Below, piece after piece: positions 23,157 through 35,780 of a stretch of DNA of 64,000 bases (position 1 is the stretch's first letter; every line of letters starts with the position of its first letter). The position numbers and the translations under genes are program-made. Below the pieces are notes generated by a model that worked only from the letters and a program-made list of their open reading frames with translations, had not been told where the DNA came from and ran no database searches. This DNA is from Kosakonia sp. BYX6 (GTDB lineage Bacteria > Pseudomonadota > Gammaproteobacteria > Enterobacterales > Enterobacteriaceae). The stretch lies in NCBI RefSeq assembly GCF_038449125.1, contig NZ_CP151800.1, positions 3,878,406 to 3,942,405 on the forward strand. Reading direction: 5' to 3'.

Positions 23157-23544
23157 GCTTTGCCTCCAGGCTTACGTTTGTCGACGGACGGCAGAAATCA
23201 TTTCCGCGTTGTCGCGCTATTCAGAAGAGGAGAAACCCTGCTTTCTGATTATGAATGGCAGTTACCATAACCGCTCAAAATCTGGCAGGCAATTAGCAAC
23301 CCTTTGATGCGCAGCACTGTTAAAAGAGGAAAAACGACGTCAAAAACGAAGAAATGGTGAAAACATCTGAGATAAGTAAAGACGATGACCATTGATCACC
23401 CGAATGGCGGGATGTTCAGTAATTCATCCATTTTTAACGCAGCGCAAACGAATGCGCCAAGCGGAAAACAGTACAAAATAGTACCGGTAGAGAGGAATGC
23501 AGAATAAACCGGGTGATTCCTGCCCGGTTTACTCTGCGAAAAGA
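23157..23544. other. leuO-ilvI intergenic region
   Basis: 388 bases without a gene. It should hold the ilvIH promoter and, by analogy with E. coli, Lrp sites (A/T-rich minus-strand stretches around 23330-23400). I could not pick a single -10/-35 pair with confidence. At its right end is a hairpin that may end leuO transcripts. Confidence 0.5.
23499..23537 (-). terminator. Possible leuO terminator hairpin
   Basis: GCAGAATAAACCGGG pairs almost perfectly with CCCGGTTTACTCTGC (23499-23537) around a short loop. The stem is strong, but the T tract after it is short, so Rho-independent termination is plausible rather than certain. Confidence 0.5.
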
Positions 23545-24507
23545 TCAGTGGCTACAAACCGCCACTAATAGCTCTTCCATCCATTGATGGCCTTTATCGC
23601 GACCGGCGGATTCATGCCAGGAGAGGCAACAAGTTCGGCTATTAAGGCTTAAGGGTAAAGGCAGAATCTGTAACGCCAGCCCTTCAGCGAAGCTCTCAGC
23701 CAGCCAGCGTGGCGCAATGGCCACCAAATGTGTTTGAGAAACAATGTTTAATACGCTGGTCAATGCCATGCCCTGGTAGGCAATGCGGTTTCGTTTTTCA
23801 ATCGTGTCATACCAGGGTTGGCTGAAGGAGGCATAACGCTCCAGAGAAACCACCGCATGTTGTTCATTGAATAAACCATTTTCTGTGGCAAGTGCGGCGA
23901 TTCGTGGATGTTTTTGACTGGTTACCACCACCATTTCGTCTTTAAATAGCGGCACACTGGAAAATTCAGGACGGCGAAACTCTTCATAGCCGATCACAAA
24001 CTCCATTTCCTGATAACGCAATTGATGTTCGGTGCTGTGATTAAGGTCGGATTTAAATATGAGATTAATATTTGGCGCTGCTTTTTTCACATTATTGTAA
24101 ATAATAGACGTCAAGAAATTATCAAGTGGACTACAAACGCAAAGATTAAAAATACGCTCACTGCTTATAGGGTCAAAACCGGAACCTGGCAGTTCATTTT
24201 GCACCAGTTGTAATGCCTGACGAATGGCACCAAAGAGTTGATACGAGCGCGCTGTTGGTTGAATGCCGCGACCATAACGGACAAAAAGCTCATCGTTAAA
24301 CATCACCTTAAGGCGGGCAACCGCATTGCTTACTGCGGGTTGCGACATGCCCAGCGCCTGCGCCGCGCGGGTGATGTTTTGTTCCTGCATCACCGCATCA
24401 AAAACGGTAAGCAAATTCAGATCCACAGAACGGAGTTGAGGTTTTTCAACATCACTAACATGCTGATTATGAAGCCTTTCCCCAGGAACATTGCAATCCG
24501 TCGTCAT
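23545..24507 (-). CDS. leuO: LeuO, LysR-type pleiotropic regulator
   Basis: LysR-family regulator and H-NS antagonist acting on many stress, virulence and CRISPR-cas promoters in enterics. 320 residues, slightly longer than the ~314 of E. coli, because the N-terminal ~25 residues ([20 protein letters not shown]) differ. The start is supported by GGGAG six bases upstream. Helix-turn-helix [20 protein letters not shown] and [19 protein letters not shown]; the effector domain ends [19 protein letters not shown]. It lies divergent from the leu operon across an AT-rich spacer. Confidence 0.97.
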   Translation of the reverse strand: MTTDCNVPGERLHNQHVSDVEKPQLRSVDLNLLTVFDAVMQEQNITRAAQALGMSQPAVSNAVARLKVMFNDELFVRYGRGIQPTARSYQLFGAIRQALQLVQNELPGSGFDPISSERIFNLCVCSPLDNFLTSIIYNNVKKAAPNINLIFKSDLNHSTEHQLRYQEMEFVIGYEEFRRPEFSSVPLFKDEMVVVTSQKHPRIAALATENGLFNEQHAVVSLERYASFSQPWYDTIEKRNRIAYQGMALTSVLNIVSQTHLVAIAPRWLAESFAEGLALQILPLPLSLNSRTCCLSWHESAGRDKGHQWMEELLVAVCSH

Positions 24508-24923
24508 GATAAACTCCCTTGACCTGTGTAATAATAATATTCAGGAAGATGATTTATCACGCATATAGCATTATTAGAAGCGCAGTGTGAAAAATTAGGA
24601 ATATATAAAGCTCCTTTTTTAAATTCACAGGAAAATTTAAAAAGCAATAATCAGCAATGTAATAAAACCTCCCTTTAAATATTTTTACTTTATTGAACAA
24701 TTTGCAACGTTAAAAATAAGAGGATATCGCCGTTCATCAGATTTATTAACATCACCAAATAAAGGTTATTTATTTACAACTATTTAAATAAACAAAATAA
24801 CTGCTTTGTTTTTCTCACTTACATTAAGCAGGAAAACCACGTTCTCCCCCATTCACACAGAAGATTAAACTGAAACTCAGCAAAGCAATTCGCCCTCTCT
24901 GGTGACCGTTTTTTGAGCTGGGG
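24508..24923. other. AT-rich leuO-leu operon spacer
   Basis: About 415 bases without a gene, visibly richer in A and T than the coding DNA around it (A/T runs at 24540-24800). In E. coli the equivalent spacer binds H-NS and LeuO and couples leuO to leu promoter activity by supercoiling. Here only the composition and position are seen; the binding is inferred. Confidence 0.55.
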
Positions 24924-24952
24924 TTGACATTGATCGGCGTATCCAGTACCAC
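24924..24952 (+). promoter_or_regulatory. leu operon promoter
   Basis: Perfect -35 TTGACA (24924-24929) with a weak -10 (TACCAC, 17 bases on). It lies about 36 bases upstream of the leuL start and matches the place of the E. coli leu promoter; the -10 choice is uncertain. Confidence 0.6.
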
Positions 24953-24987
24953 TAAAAGCATATCGATTTTCAATGGGAGCAAGATTC

Positions 24988-25074
24988 ATGATTCGCCACG
25001 TCGTTTTCGCTGGTCTACTACTACTAAACGCATCAACTGTGCGCGGTAGACCGGTGGACGACACTCAGAACTGA
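24988..25074 (+). CDS. leuL: leu operon leader peptide LeuL
   Basis: 28-codon attenuation peptide, MIRHVVFAGLLLLNASTVRG then RPVDDTQN and stop. Four consecutive leucine codons, all the rare CTA (residues 10-13), act as the leucine sensor: when charged tRNA-Leu is scarce, the ribosome stalls here and the downstream terminator does not form. It has the same length and the same run of four leucines as E. coli LeuL. GGGAGC lies about ten bases upstream. Confidence 0.97.
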   Translation: MIRHVVFAGLLLLNASTVRGRPVDDTQN

Positions 25075-25089
25075 ATCGTCTTCCAGTTA

Positions 25090-25124
25090 AGACTAAAACC
25101 CGCGCCTTGGCGCGGGTTTTTTTA
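25090..25124 (+). terminator. leu operon attenuator
   Basis: Stem AACCCGCGC / GCGCGGGTT (25097-25118) followed by seven or more Ts (to 25123), 43 bases before leuA. A classic intrinsic terminator placed directly after leuL, hence the attenuator. Confidence 0.94.
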
Positions 25125-25166
25125 TGCTCGTAACGAGGCGGCCTAAGAGAAAAAAGGAACGAAAAC

Positions 25167-27829
<2,663 letters not shown>

Positions 27830-27831
27830 CC

Positions 27832-29235
27832 ATGGCTAAAAGCTTGTATGAGAAGTTGTTTGACGCGCATGTGGTACACGAAGCGCCAAACGAAACCCCA
27901 CTGCTGTATATCGACCGACATTTGGTGCATGAAGTGACGTCGCCTCAGGCATTTGACGGCCTGCGCGCGCACCATCGCCCGGTGCGTCAACCGGGCAAAA
28001 CCTTTGCGACGATGGACCACAACGTCTCGACGCAAACGAAAGATATCAACGCGTCCGGCGAGATGGCGCGGATTCAGATGCAGGAATTGATCAAAAACTG
28101 CAACGAGTTCGGCGTCGAACTGTATGACCTGAACCACCCGTTTCAGGGCATCGTTCACGTGATGGGACCGGAACAGGGCATCACCCTGCCGGGTATGACC
28201 ATTGTGTGTGGCGACTCGCATACCGCTACGCACGGCGCGTTTGGCGCGCTGGCTTTTGGTATCGGCACTTCGGAAGTAGAACATGTGCTGGCGACGCAAA
28301 CCCTGAAACAGGGCCGCGCCAAGACCATGAAGATTGAAGTGAAAGGCATTGCCGCAGCGGGGATCACCGCCAAAGATATCGTGCTGGCGATTATCGGTAA
28401 AACCGGCAGCGCTGGTGGTACTGGTCACGTGGTCGAGTTCTGCGGCGATGCAATCCGTGCCCTGAGCATGGAAGGCCGCATGACACTGTGCAATATGGCA
28501 ATTGAGATGGGCGCGAAAGCTGGTCTGGTCGCGCCGGACGAAACCACCTTCAACTATGTGCAGGGTCGCCTGCATGCACCGAAGGGCAAAGATTTCGACG
28601 ACGCTGTGGCGTACTGGAAAACGCTGCACACCGATGAAGGCGCGCATTTCGATACCGTCGTCACGTTGCAGGCGGAAGAGATCGCCCCGCAGGTCACCTG
28701 GGGCACCAACCCCGGCCAGGTGATTTCCGTGACCGAAATTATCCCCGATCCGGCCTCGTTTGCCGATCCGGTAGAGCGCGCGTCAGCGGAAAAAGCGCTG
28801 GCCTACATGGGCTTGAAACCCGGCGTGCCGCTGACGGAAGTCGCTATTGATAAAGTCTTTATCGGCTCCTGCACCAACTCACGTATTGAAGATTTACGTG
28901 CGGCGGCAGAAATCGCCAAAGGCCGTAAAGTGGCGCCAGGCGTGCAAGCGCTGGTGGTGCCAGGCTCCGGCCCGGTGAAAGCCCAGGCGGAAGCCGAAGG
29001 TCTGGATAAGATCTTTATCGAAGCCGGTTTTGAATGGCGCTTACCGGGCTGTTCAATGTGTCTGGCGATGAACAACGACCGCCTGAACCCTGGCGAACGT
29101 TGCGCGTCCACCAGTAACCGTAACTTCGAAGGCCGCCAGGGCCGCGGCGGACGCACGCACCTGGTCAGCCCGGCAATGGCTGCCGCTGCGGCGGTAACCG
29201 GTCATTTCGCTGATATTCGCAGCTTGCAGCACTAA
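27832..29235 (+). CDS. leuC: 3-isopropylmalate dehydratase large subunit LeuC
   Basis: Aconitase-family [4Fe-4S] enzyme isomerising 2- to 3-isopropylmalate with LeuD. 467 residues. The three cluster cysteines are visible in [11 protein letters not shown] (near residue 348) and [13 protein letters not shown] (near 408 and 411). [18 protein letters not shown] and [20 protein letters not shown] are family signatures. The next gene, leuD, is ten bases away and preceded by AAGGAG. Confidence 0.98.
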   Translation: MAKSLYEKLFDAHVVHEAPNETPLLYIDRHLVHEVTSPQAFDGLRAHHRPVRQPGKTFATMDHNVSTQTKDINASGEMARIQMQELIKNCNEFGVELYDLNHPFQGIVHVMGPEQGITLPGMTIVCGDSHTATHGAFGALAFGIGTSEVEHVLATQTLKQGRAKTMKIEVKGIAAAGITAKDIVLAIIGKTGSAGGTGHVVEFCGDAIRALSMEGRMTLCNMAIEMGAKAGLVAPDETTFNYVQGRLHAPKGKDFDDAVAYWKTLHTDEGAHFDTVVTLQAEEIAPQVTWGTNPGQVISVTEIIPDPASFADPVERASAEKALAYMGLKPGVPLTEVAIDKVFIGSCTNSRIEDLRAAAEIAKGRKVAPGVQALVVPGSGPVKAQAEAEGLDKIFIEAGFEWRLPGCSMCLAMNNDRLNPGERCASTSNRNFEGRQGRGGRTHLVSPAMAAAAAVTGHFADIRSLQH

Positions 29236-29245
29236 GGAGACCACC

Positions 29246-29851
29246 ATGGCAGAGAAATTTACCCAACATACCGGCCTGGTGGTTCCGCTGGACGCCGCCA
29301 ACGTCGATACCGACGCTATTATCCCTAAACAGTTTTTGCAGAAGGTAACGCGCACCGGCTTTGGCGCGCATCTGTTTAACGACTGGCGTTTTCTGGACGA
29401 TCAGGGTCAGCAGCCGAATCCGGAGTTCGTGCTGAACTTCCCGGAATACAAAGGCGCGTCAATTTTGCTGGCGCGGGAAAACTTCGGCTGCGGTTCATCA
29501 CGCGAACACGCACCGTGGGCGCTGACCGATTACGGTTTCAAAGTAGTGATTGCGCCGAGCTTCGCCGATATCTTCTACGGCAACAGCTTTAACAATCAGC
29601 TGCTGCCGGTGACGTTGAGTGAGGAAGAGGTTGATGCGCTGTTTACGCTGGTGCACAGCAACCCAGGCATCACTTTTGAAGTGGATTTGGAAGCGCAAGT
29701 GGTGAAAGCAGGCGGAAATGCCTATAGCTTTAACATTGATGCTTTTCGCCGCCACTGCATGTTGAATGGACTGGATAGCATCGGTCTGACGCTGCAACAC
29801 GACGACGCCATCGCCGCCTTTGAGAACAAACAACCCTCGTTTATGGGGTAA
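29246..29851 (+). CDS. leuD: 3-isopropylmalate dehydratase small subunit LeuD
   Basis: Small subunit of isopropylmalate isomerase carrying the substrate-recognition swivel domain. 201 residues as in E. coli, with [14 protein letters not shown] near the start and the [13 protein letters not shown] active-site loop near residues 77-89. Last gene of leuABCD; a BIME begins about ten bases after its stop. Confidence 0.98.
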   Translation: MAEKFTQHTGLVVPLDAANVDTDAIIPKQFLQKVTRTGFGAHLFNDWRFLDDQGQQPNPEFVLNFPEYKGASILLARENFGCGSSREHAPWALTDYGFKVVIAPSFADIFYGNSFNNQLLPVTLSEEEVDALFTLVHSNPGITFEVDLEAQVVKAGGNAYSFNIDAFRRHCMLNGLDSIGLTLQHDDAIAAFENKQPSFMG

Positions 29852-29860
29852 ATTCAGGGA

Positions 29861-29952
29861 TCGTAGGCCGGGTAAGGCGACGCCGCCACCCGGCGTTATT
29901 GCCGGATGGCGCTAAACGCTTATCCGGCCTACGATTTTATCTGGCCTACAGT
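29861..29952. repeat. REP/BIME element after leuD
   Basis: Two REP-type palindromes head to head: GTAGGCCGGG...CCCGGC (29863-29894) and GCCGGATGGCG...TATCCGGCCTAC (29901-29932). Their outer ends make a 12-base inverted repeat (ATCGTAGGCCGG / CCGGCCTACGAT). A third partial copy, TGGCCTACAG, follows at 29943. It sits between the convergent ends of leuD and setA. Confidence 0.88.
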
Positions 29953-29960
29953 TCCACAAA

Positions 29961-31139
29961 TCACACATCTTTTACCCGGCTGGTGAGCAGCAGCGCGACC
30001 ACGGAAATCACCGCAATCCCCACATACACCGAGCCATGACCATAGCTTTGCGCCAGCGCGCCCTGGATCACCCCAGCCAAAATCACCCCAGTGGAAATGC
30101 TATTGGTAAACAGCGTGGTCGCCGACCCCGCGCGTCCTGGCATCAGATCCTGGAACCACAGCATGCCGATGCCGGCCACAATGCCGATAAATACCGCATT
30201 AAATAGCTGTAAAAGCAGTAACGCCGTCTGGCTGTGGAAAAAGAGCAAACCGGTGTAAAACAACACCCCGGCGGCAACCGCCGTGATCATCATGCGCCGC
30301 TTACCAAAACGCTTCACAACGTAGCCCGCAAGGATCATCGCCGGGATTTCCAGCCCTGCCGCTGTGCCCATTAAAATCCCTGCCAGCTTATCCGGCAGGC
30401 CAAGATCAAGGCTAATCCACAGCGGCATATCGATGATGTACATGGTGTTGCAGGTCCACATCAGCGTGGAGGCAATAAACAGCATGCGCACATTTTTATC
30501 GCCCCAGCCTTTCACCTGCGTTACCGCGACATCGGCGGGTTGCTCGACGCGCGCCACCGACGGCAGCCAGAAAGCGATCAGCACGAGGCTAATGACAAAA
30601 ATCCCGGCGGCAATAGAAAACATAGCGGTAAAGCCGTAATTAAGCGCCAGCATGAACGCCAGCGGCGGGCCAATCACCCACGCCAGCGAAAGCTGCGCAC
30701 GCATTACCGAGCTAAACATCACCACTTCACGCGCCGAGTTGTCGGCGTACTCGCGCGCCAACGCGAACAGTTGCGGCATAGCGGTGTTGGCTAATGACGC
30801 CAGCAGCACACCGCAGGTAATTAAAGTCAGATAGTGACGGTTGAAGGCGAACAGAAGCGCGTTGCCCACCGCCATCAGGCAACAAAAGAGAATCAGCTTT
30901 CGGCGATCGCCCTGGCTATCGGATCGCTTTGCCAGCCCCAGGCTAACCAGGATCCCGGCAATGGCGTTGACGGTATAAAACAGCCCAATCCAGAACGGTT
31001 CCGCGCCCACTTCACGGCTCAGAAACAGACTCAGCGTCGGCGCCTGAACAGCGCCGGCAACCCCCATCATAAAGGCGACGATCATAAAGGCGATGTACAC
31101 GCCGTTGAGCCGGCGTCCCATCGTCATTAACCAGAGCAT
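29961..31139 (-). CDS. setA: SetA sugar efflux transporter
   Basis: Major-facilitator exporter of glucose analogues, lactose and related sugars in the inner membrane. The start MLWLMTMGRRLNGVYIAFMI gives 392 residues as in E. coli; a longer in-frame start adds 14 residues that would lie in the spacer after SgrS. Twelve membrane segments are apparent, with the loop motif KRSDSQGDRRK after helix 2 and VKRFGKRRM in the second half. It lies 47 bases past the SgrS terminator on the same strand, matching the E. coli arrangement in which SgrR controls both. Confidence 0.96.
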   Translation of the reverse strand: MLWLMTMGRRLNGVYIAFMIVAFMMGVAGAVQAPTLSLFLSREVGAEPFWIGLFYTVNAIAGILVSLGLAKRSDSQGDRRKLILFCCLMAVGNALLFAFNRHYLTLITCGVLLASLANTAMPQLFALAREYADNSAREVVMFSSVMRAQLSLAWVIGPPLAFMLALNYGFTAMFSIAAGIFVISLVLIAFWLPSVARVEQPADVAVTQVKGWGDKNVRMLFIASTLMWTCNTMYIIDMPLWISLDLGLPDKLAGILMGTAAGLEIPAMILAGYVVKRFGKRRMMITAVAAGVLFYTGLLFFHSQTALLLLQLFNAVFIGIVAGIGMLWFQDLMPGRAGSATTLFTNSISTGVILAGVIQGALAQSYGHGSVYVGIAVISVVALLLTSRVKDV

Positions 31140-31186
31140 GGGTATTTCCTTGTTAAAAGCGGAAAAAAGCGGTGCAAGCATAAACG

Positions 31187-31320
31187 AAAAAAGCCAGCAA
31201 AAACATTTTGCTGGCGTAGGCCGTTTCGCCTTAATACTCAGTCACACATGATGGCCGCGATTCAGTCTTCAAGCAGGTTTTTCATTTCCCCACTTCACCT
31301 GCTGTCTCCTCGCTTTCATC
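31187..31320 (-). ncRNA. sgrS: SgrS small RNA (glucose-phosphate stress), apparently without sgrT
   Basis: Hfq-dependent RNA that silences ptsG and other sugar-uptake mRNAs. The conserved base-pairing core CATCATGTGTGACTGAGTAT is at 31233-31253 (minus), followed by a small AGGC/GCCT stem and the terminal hairpin GCCAGCAAAA...TTTTGCTGGC with a T6 tail. The 5' end is placed by analogy at GATGAAAGCGAGGAG (31320). Total is about 134 nt against ~227 in E. coli. Upstream of the core there is only a hairpin AGCAGGT/ACCTGCT (31272-31303) and no 43-codon SgrT frame; tiny frames MKWGNEKPA (from GTG) and MKNLLED exist. It is divergent from sgrR, as in E. coli. Confidence 0.88.
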
Positions 31321-31387
31321 GGCAGTAATTATTCGCTTAATATAGGGATAAATAAATTGCTGAGTTTTTGTCGGGAGTTCCCCTTTT

Positions 31388-33043
31388 ATGTCGTCCGGCC
31401 GCCTGCAACAACAATTCATCCGTCTGTGGCAATGCTGCGATGGAAAGTCACAAGAAACCACGCTTAACGAACTGGCGGAGCTGCTCAGTTGTTCGCGCCG
31501 CCACATGCGCACGCTGCTCAACACCATGCAGGAGCGCGGCTGGTTGACATGGGAAGCCGAAGCCGGGCGCGGCAAACGCTCACGCCTGAGCTTCCTTTAT
31601 ACGGGTCTCGCGCTTCAGCAACAGCGCGCCGAAGATTTACTGGAGCAGGATCGCATCGATCAACTGGTGCAACTGGTGGGGGATAAAACCGCCGTGCGCC
31701 AGATGCTGGTCTCGCATCTCGGCAGAAGTTTTCGCCAGGGGCGGCATATTCTGCGCGTACTCTATTACCGCCCGCTGCGCAACCTGCTTCCCGGTACGCC
31801 ATTACGCCGTTCCGAAACGCATATGGCGCGGCAAATCTTCAGTACCTTAACGCGTATAAATGAGGAAAATGGGGAACTCGAAGCGGATATCGCCCATCAC
31901 TGGAAAGCGATTTCCCCTTTACATTGGCGTTTTTATTTACGCCCCGGCATCCATTTTCACAATGGCCGCGAACTGGAAATGCGCGATGTGATTGCCTCAT
32001 TACAACGCGCCACCGCTCTGCCGCTTTACTCGCACATCCGCGACATCATCTCCCCAACGGCGTGGACGCTGGACATTCATCTTTCACAGCCGGACAACTG
32101 GCTACCGTGGTTGATGGGCCATGTGCCGTCGATGATTTTGCCGCAGGAATGGAGCACGCTGGCAAATTTCGCCAGCCAGCCCATTGGCACCGGGCCTTAC
32201 GCCGTGACGCGCAATACCAGCAATCAACTCAAAATTCACGCCTTTGAAGATTACTTTGGTTTTCGCGCGTTGATCGATGAGGTCAATGTCTGGGTGCTGC
32301 CGGATCTTGCCGATGAACCGACCTGCGGCCTGACGCTGGAAGGCCCAACCGAGGGGGAAAAAGCGGTGGAAAGCCGCCTCGAAGAGGGGTGTTATTACCT
32401 GCTGTTCGACGCGCGATCCAGCCGGGGAGCGAACCCGGCGGTCAGAGAATGGGTCAGCCAAATCCTCTCGCCGACCAATTTGCTGTGGCACGCCAGCGAG
32501 CATAATCAGCGCTACTGGTTCCCGGCCTATGGTTTGTTGCCGCGCTGGCACCATGCGCGCCCCGGCAGCGGTGAAAAGCCCGCCGGGCTGGAAACGCTGA
32601 CGCTCACTTTCTACCGCGAACATAACGAGCACCAGGCCATTGCCGACACCATGAGCACCTTGCTGGCGGAACACGGTGTGAAACTGATCATTCAGGAAGT
32701 GGATTACGATGAGTGGCACCGCGGCGAAGCCAGCAGCGATATCTGGCTCAACAGCGCGAACTTCACCCTGCCGCTCGATTTCTCGGTGTTCGCCAATCTG
32801 TATGAAGTGCCTTTGTTGCAACATTGTATTCCTCTCGACTGGCAGGCCGATGCCGCAACCTGGCGCGCCGGGGAGATGAATCTTGCTGTCTGGTCGCAGC
32901 AGTTGCTGGCCAGCAAAGCCATTGTGCCGCTGATCCACCACTGGCTGCGCATTCAGGGGCAACGCACCATGCGCGGCCTGCGCATGAACACGCTGGGCTG
33001 GTTTGACTTTAAATCCGCCTGGTTTGCGCCGCCCGATCCTTAA
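31388..33043 (+). CDS. sgrR: SgrR, transcriptional activator of sgrS
   Basis: Cytoplasmic regulator that senses glucose-6-phosphate stress and activates sgrS and setA. 551 residues as in E. coli. An N-terminal winged helix ([20 protein letters not shown], about 20-60) is fused to a solute-binding-protein family 5 domain (about 165-500) without signal peptide, with [11 protein letters not shown] and [15 protein letters not shown]. Its start is 67 bases from the presumed SgrS 5' end, so the promoters face away from each other. The end [19 protein letters not shown] is near identical to the family. Confidence 0.97.
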   Translation: MSSGRLQQQFIRLWQCCDGKSQETTLNELAELLSCSRRHMRTLLNTMQERGWLTWEAEAGRGKRSRLSFLYTGLALQQQRAEDLLEQDRIDQLVQLVGDKTAVRQMLVSHLGRSFRQGRHILRVLYYRPLRNLLPGTPLRRSETHMARQIFSTLTRINEENGELEADIAHHWKAISPLHWRFYLRPGIHFHNGRELEMRDVIASLQRATALPLYSHIRDIISPTAWTLDIHLSQPDNWLPWLMGHVPSMILPQEWSTLANFASQPIGTGPYAVTRNTSNQLKIHAFEDYFGFRALIDEVNVWVLPDLADEPTCGLTLEGPTEGEKAVESRLEEGCYYLLFDARSSRGANPAVREWVSQILSPTNLLWHASEHNQRYWFPAYGLLPRWHHARPGSGEKPAGLETLTLTFYREHNEHQAIADTMSTLLAEHGVKLIIQEVDYDEWHRGEASSDIWLNSANFTLPLDFSVFANLYEVPLLQHCIPLDWQADAATWRAGEMNLAVWSQQLLASKAIVPLIHHWLRIQGQRTMRGLRMNTLGWFDFKSAWFAPPDP

Positions 33044-33082
33044 AGCTTTCGAATTTTTTACCAAATCATTACAATAGCGGCG

Positions 33083-33210
33083 TTCTCAACGGGGTGCTGC
33101 GCCATAAGCGTGTGCTGAGAAAATACCCGTCGAACCTGATCCGGATAACGCCGGCGAAGGGATTTGAGGCTCTCGCTCAAAATCCTTTGCCACCCATTTT
33201 GAGGTGCAAA
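33083..33210 (+). promoter_or_regulatory. TPP riboswitch (THI element) of thiBPQ
   Basis: Aptamer 33085-33168 has the THI-box core GGGGTGC, GCTGAGA and ACCCGTCGAACCTGATCCGG, closed by CTCAA (33085-33089) with TTGAG (33164-33168). Downstream, CTCAA (33176-33180) can pair instead with the aptamer's own TTGAG. A second hairpin, CTTTGC(C)ACC / GGTGCAAAG (33185-33211), buries the ribosome-binding site GAGG and the first base of the thiB GTG. TPP binding should therefore block translation. In E. coli this leader is also known as the sroA RNA. Confidence 0.95.
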
Positions 33211-34194
33211 GTGTTAAAAAAATCTCTGCCATTCCTGCTGCTGTTCGCAGCGCCTGTCTTTGCGAAACCTGTTCTGACCGTCTACACCTACGACTCCTTT
33301 GCCGCCGATTGGGGTCCTGGCCCTGCGGTAAAAAAAGCCTTTGAAGCCGACTGCAACTGTGAACTGAAATTCGTGGCGCTGGAAGATGGTGTCTCGCTGC
33401 TCAATCGCCTGCGAATGGAAGGCAAAAACAGCAAAGCTGACGTGGTGCTCGGGCTGGATAACAACCTGCTGGACGCCGCCACACAGACCAAACTGTTCGC
33501 CAAAAGCGGCGTCGCCACTGACACGGTCAACGTCCCTGGCGGCTGGAAAGATGAGACTTTCGTGCCCTTCGATTACGGCTGGTTCGCCTTTGTCTACGAT
33601 AAAAACAAACTGAAAAATCCGCCAAAAAGCCTGAAAGAACTGGTCGAAAGCCCACAGAAATGGCGAGTTATCTATGAAGATCCGCGCACCAGTACGCCGG
33701 GGCTGGGTCTGCTGCTGTGGATGCAAAAAGTCTACGGCGATAAAGCGCCGGAAGCCTGGCAGAAGCTCGCCGCGAAAACAGTCACCGTCACCAAAGGCTG
33801 GAGTGAAGCCTACGGTCTGTTCCTGAAAGGGGAAAGCGATTTGGTGCTGAGCTACACCACCTCTCCGGCGTACCACATCATCGAAGAGAAGAAAGATAAC
33901 TACGCGGCGGCGGATTTCAGCGAAGGCCACTATTTGCAGGTGGAAGTGGCCGCCCGCACCGCTGCCAGTAAACAGCCGGAACTGGCGGAGAAATTCCTCA
34001 AGTTTATGATTTCCCCGTCTTTCCAGAGCACCATTCCCACCGGTAACTGGATGTACCCGGTCAGTAACGTGACGCTGCCTGCGGGCTTTGATCAACTGGT
34101 GAAACCACAAACTTCCCTTGAATTCACCCCGCAGGATGTCGCCAGCCAACGCGCAACATGGATTAATACATGGCAACGCGCCGTCAGCCGCTGA
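33211..34194 (+). CDS. thiB: Thiamine/TPP-binding periplasmic protein ThiB (TbpA)
   Basis: Captures thiamine, TMP and TPP in the periplasm for ThiPQ. The GTG at 33211 gives 327 residues with a typical signal peptide (MLKKSLPFLLLFAAPVFA, cleaved before KPVLTVYTYDSF). GAGG is 6-9 bases upstream. Starting further up would put protein sequence through the riboswitch, so the GTG is preferred. Fold: type 2 binding protein with YDSFAADWGPGP and FDYGWFAFVYDK. The end overlaps thiP by 25 bases. Confidence 0.97.
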   Translation: MLKKSLPFLLLFAAPVFAKPVLTVYTYDSFAADWGPGPAVKKAFEADCNCELKFVALEDGVSLLNRLRMEGKNSKADVVLGLDNNLLDAATQTKLFAKSGVATDTVNVPGGWKDETFVPFDYGWFAFVYDKNKLKNPPKSLKELVESPQKWRVIYEDPRTSTPGLGLLLWMQKVYGDKAPEAWQKLAAKTVTVTKGWSEAYGLFLKGESDLVLSYTTSPAYHIIEEKKDNYAAADFSEGHYLQVEVAARTAASKQPELAEKFLKFMISPSFQSTIPTGNWMYPVSNVTLPAGFDQLVKPQTSLEFTPQDVASQRATWINTWQRAVSR

Positions 34195-35780
34195 TTGCCG
34201 GCTGGCTGCTTCCTGGCCTCACCGCCGCCACCGTGATGGTGGCGGTGGCGCTGGCGGCCTTTTTCGCGCTGTGGCAAAACGCGCCGCAAACCGGGATGTC
34301 CGACTTTTTACAGGACAGCTACCTGTGGCATGTGGTGCGTTTCTCCTTCTGGCAGGCGTTTCTCTCTGCCCTGCTCTCTGTCGTACCGGCGGTTTTCCTC
34401 GCTCGCGCACTCTATCGCCGCCGTTTTCCCGGCCGCCTGATGCTGCTGCGCCTGTGCGCAATGACGCTGATCCTGCCGGTGCTGGTCGCGGTGTTCGGTA
34501 TTCTCAGCGTTTATGGCCGCCAGGGCTGGCTTGCCGCACTTTGCCAATACATCGGGCTTGAGTGGACATTCTCGCCCTACGGTTTACAGGGCATTTTGCT
34601 GGCGCACGTCTTTTTTAACCTGCCGATGGCTTCGCGCCTGCTGTTGCAATCCCTTGAGCAAATCCCCGGCGAGCAGCGCCAGTTGGCGGCACAACTCGGT
34701 ATGCGCGGCTGGGCGTTCTTCCGCTTTGTCGAATGGCCGTGGCTGCGCCGCCAAATTCCTCCCGTTGCGGCCCTCATTTTTATGCTCTGTTTTGCCAGTT
34801 TCGCCACCGTGCTGTCGCTGGGCGGTGGGCCGCAAGCCACCACCATCGAGCTGGCGATTTACCAGGCATTGAGTTTTGACTTTGATCCGGCGCGCGCGGC
34901 GATGCTGGCGTTGATCCAGATGATCTGCTGCCTGGGTTTGGTGCTGTTAAGCCAGCGCATGAGCAAAGCCATTGCCGTCGGCAGCCATCAGATTCAGGGC
35001 TGGCGTAATCCGGAAGACAGGTTGTTTAGCCGAATCGCGGATATCACGCTGATCGTGTTGGCGCTGTTATTACTGCTGCCGCCCTTGCTGGCGGTCATTG
35101 TCGATGGCCTCAACCTGAGCTTAATCAAGGTGCTTGGCGAACCGGTGTTGTGGCAGGCGGTGTGGACTTCTTTGCACATCGCATTAGCCGCCGGCCTGCT
35201 GTGTGTGGTGTTAACCATGATGCTGTTGTGGAGCAGCCGCGAGCTACGCGCCCGTCAGTGGACGAGCGCCGGGCAAGCGTTGGAGCTCAGCGGGATGTTG
35301 ATTCTGGCGATGCCGGGCATTGTGCTGGCGACCGGCTTCTTCCTGCTGCTCAACAACACCATCGGGTTGCCGGAGTCCGCCGACGGGATCGTGATTTTCA
35401 CCAATGCGCTAATGGCGATTCCTTACGCCTTGAAAGTGCTGGAAAACCCGATGCGCGACCTGACCGCGCGTTACACCCTGCTCTGCCAGTCGCTGGGAAT
35501 GCAGGGTTTTCAGCGCTTACGGGTGGTGGAACTGCGCGCGCTGAAACGCCCGCTGGCGCAGGCGCTGGCGTTTGCCTGCGTGTTGTCGATCGGGGATTTC
35601 GGCGTGGTAGCGCTGTTTGGCAATGACGATTTTCGTACACTACCGTTTTACCTGTATCAGCAAATTGGCGCGTATCGCAGCCAGGACGGCGCGGTGACTG
35701 CGCTTATCCTGCTCTTGCTGTGCTTTTTATTATTCACTGTGATTGAAAAACTACCGGGCCGCCATGCTAAGACTGATTGA
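34170..35780 (+). CDS. thiP: ThiP, thiamine ABC transporter permease
   Basis: Inner-membrane permease of the thiamine importer. 536 residues, a fused double permease with about 12 membrane segments. Each half has a cytoplasmic EAA-like loop that contacts Thi[21 protein letters not shown] (near residue 170) and [20 protein letters not shown] (near 440). It starts inside thiB and ends 17 bases inside thiQ, so the three genes are tightly coupled. Confidence 0.97.
   Translation: MATRRQPLIAGWLLPGLTAATVMVAVALAAFFALWQNAPQTGMSDFLQDSYLWHVVRFSFWQAFLSALLSVVPAVFLARALYRRRFPGRLMLLRLCAMTLILPVLVAVFGILSVYGRQGWLAALCQYIGLEWTFSPYGLQGILLAHVFFNLPMASRLLLQSLEQIPGEQRQLAAQLGMRGWAFFRFVEWPWLRRQIPPVAALIFMLCFASFATVLSLGGGPQATTIELAIYQALSFDFDPARAAMLALIQMICCLGLVLLSQRMSKAIAVGSHQIQGWRNPEDRLFSRIADITLIVLALLLLLPPLLAVIVDGLNLSLIKVLGEPVLWQAVWTSLHIALAAGLLCVVLTMMLLWSSRELRARQWTSAGQALELSGMLILAMPGIVLATGFFLLLNNTIGLPESADGIVIFTNALMAIPYALKVLENPMRDLTARYTLLCQSLGMQGFQRLRVVELRALKRPLAQALAFACVLSIGDFGVVALFGNDDFRTLPFYLYQQIGAYRSQDGAVTALILLLLCFLLFTVIEKLPGRHAKTD

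Noticed and set aside
33094-33210. N-terminal extension of thiB through the riboswitch
   Set aside because: It would place 39 residues before the signal peptide and translate the TPP aptamer. The GTG at 33211 with GAGG upstream and a proper signal peptide explains the gene.
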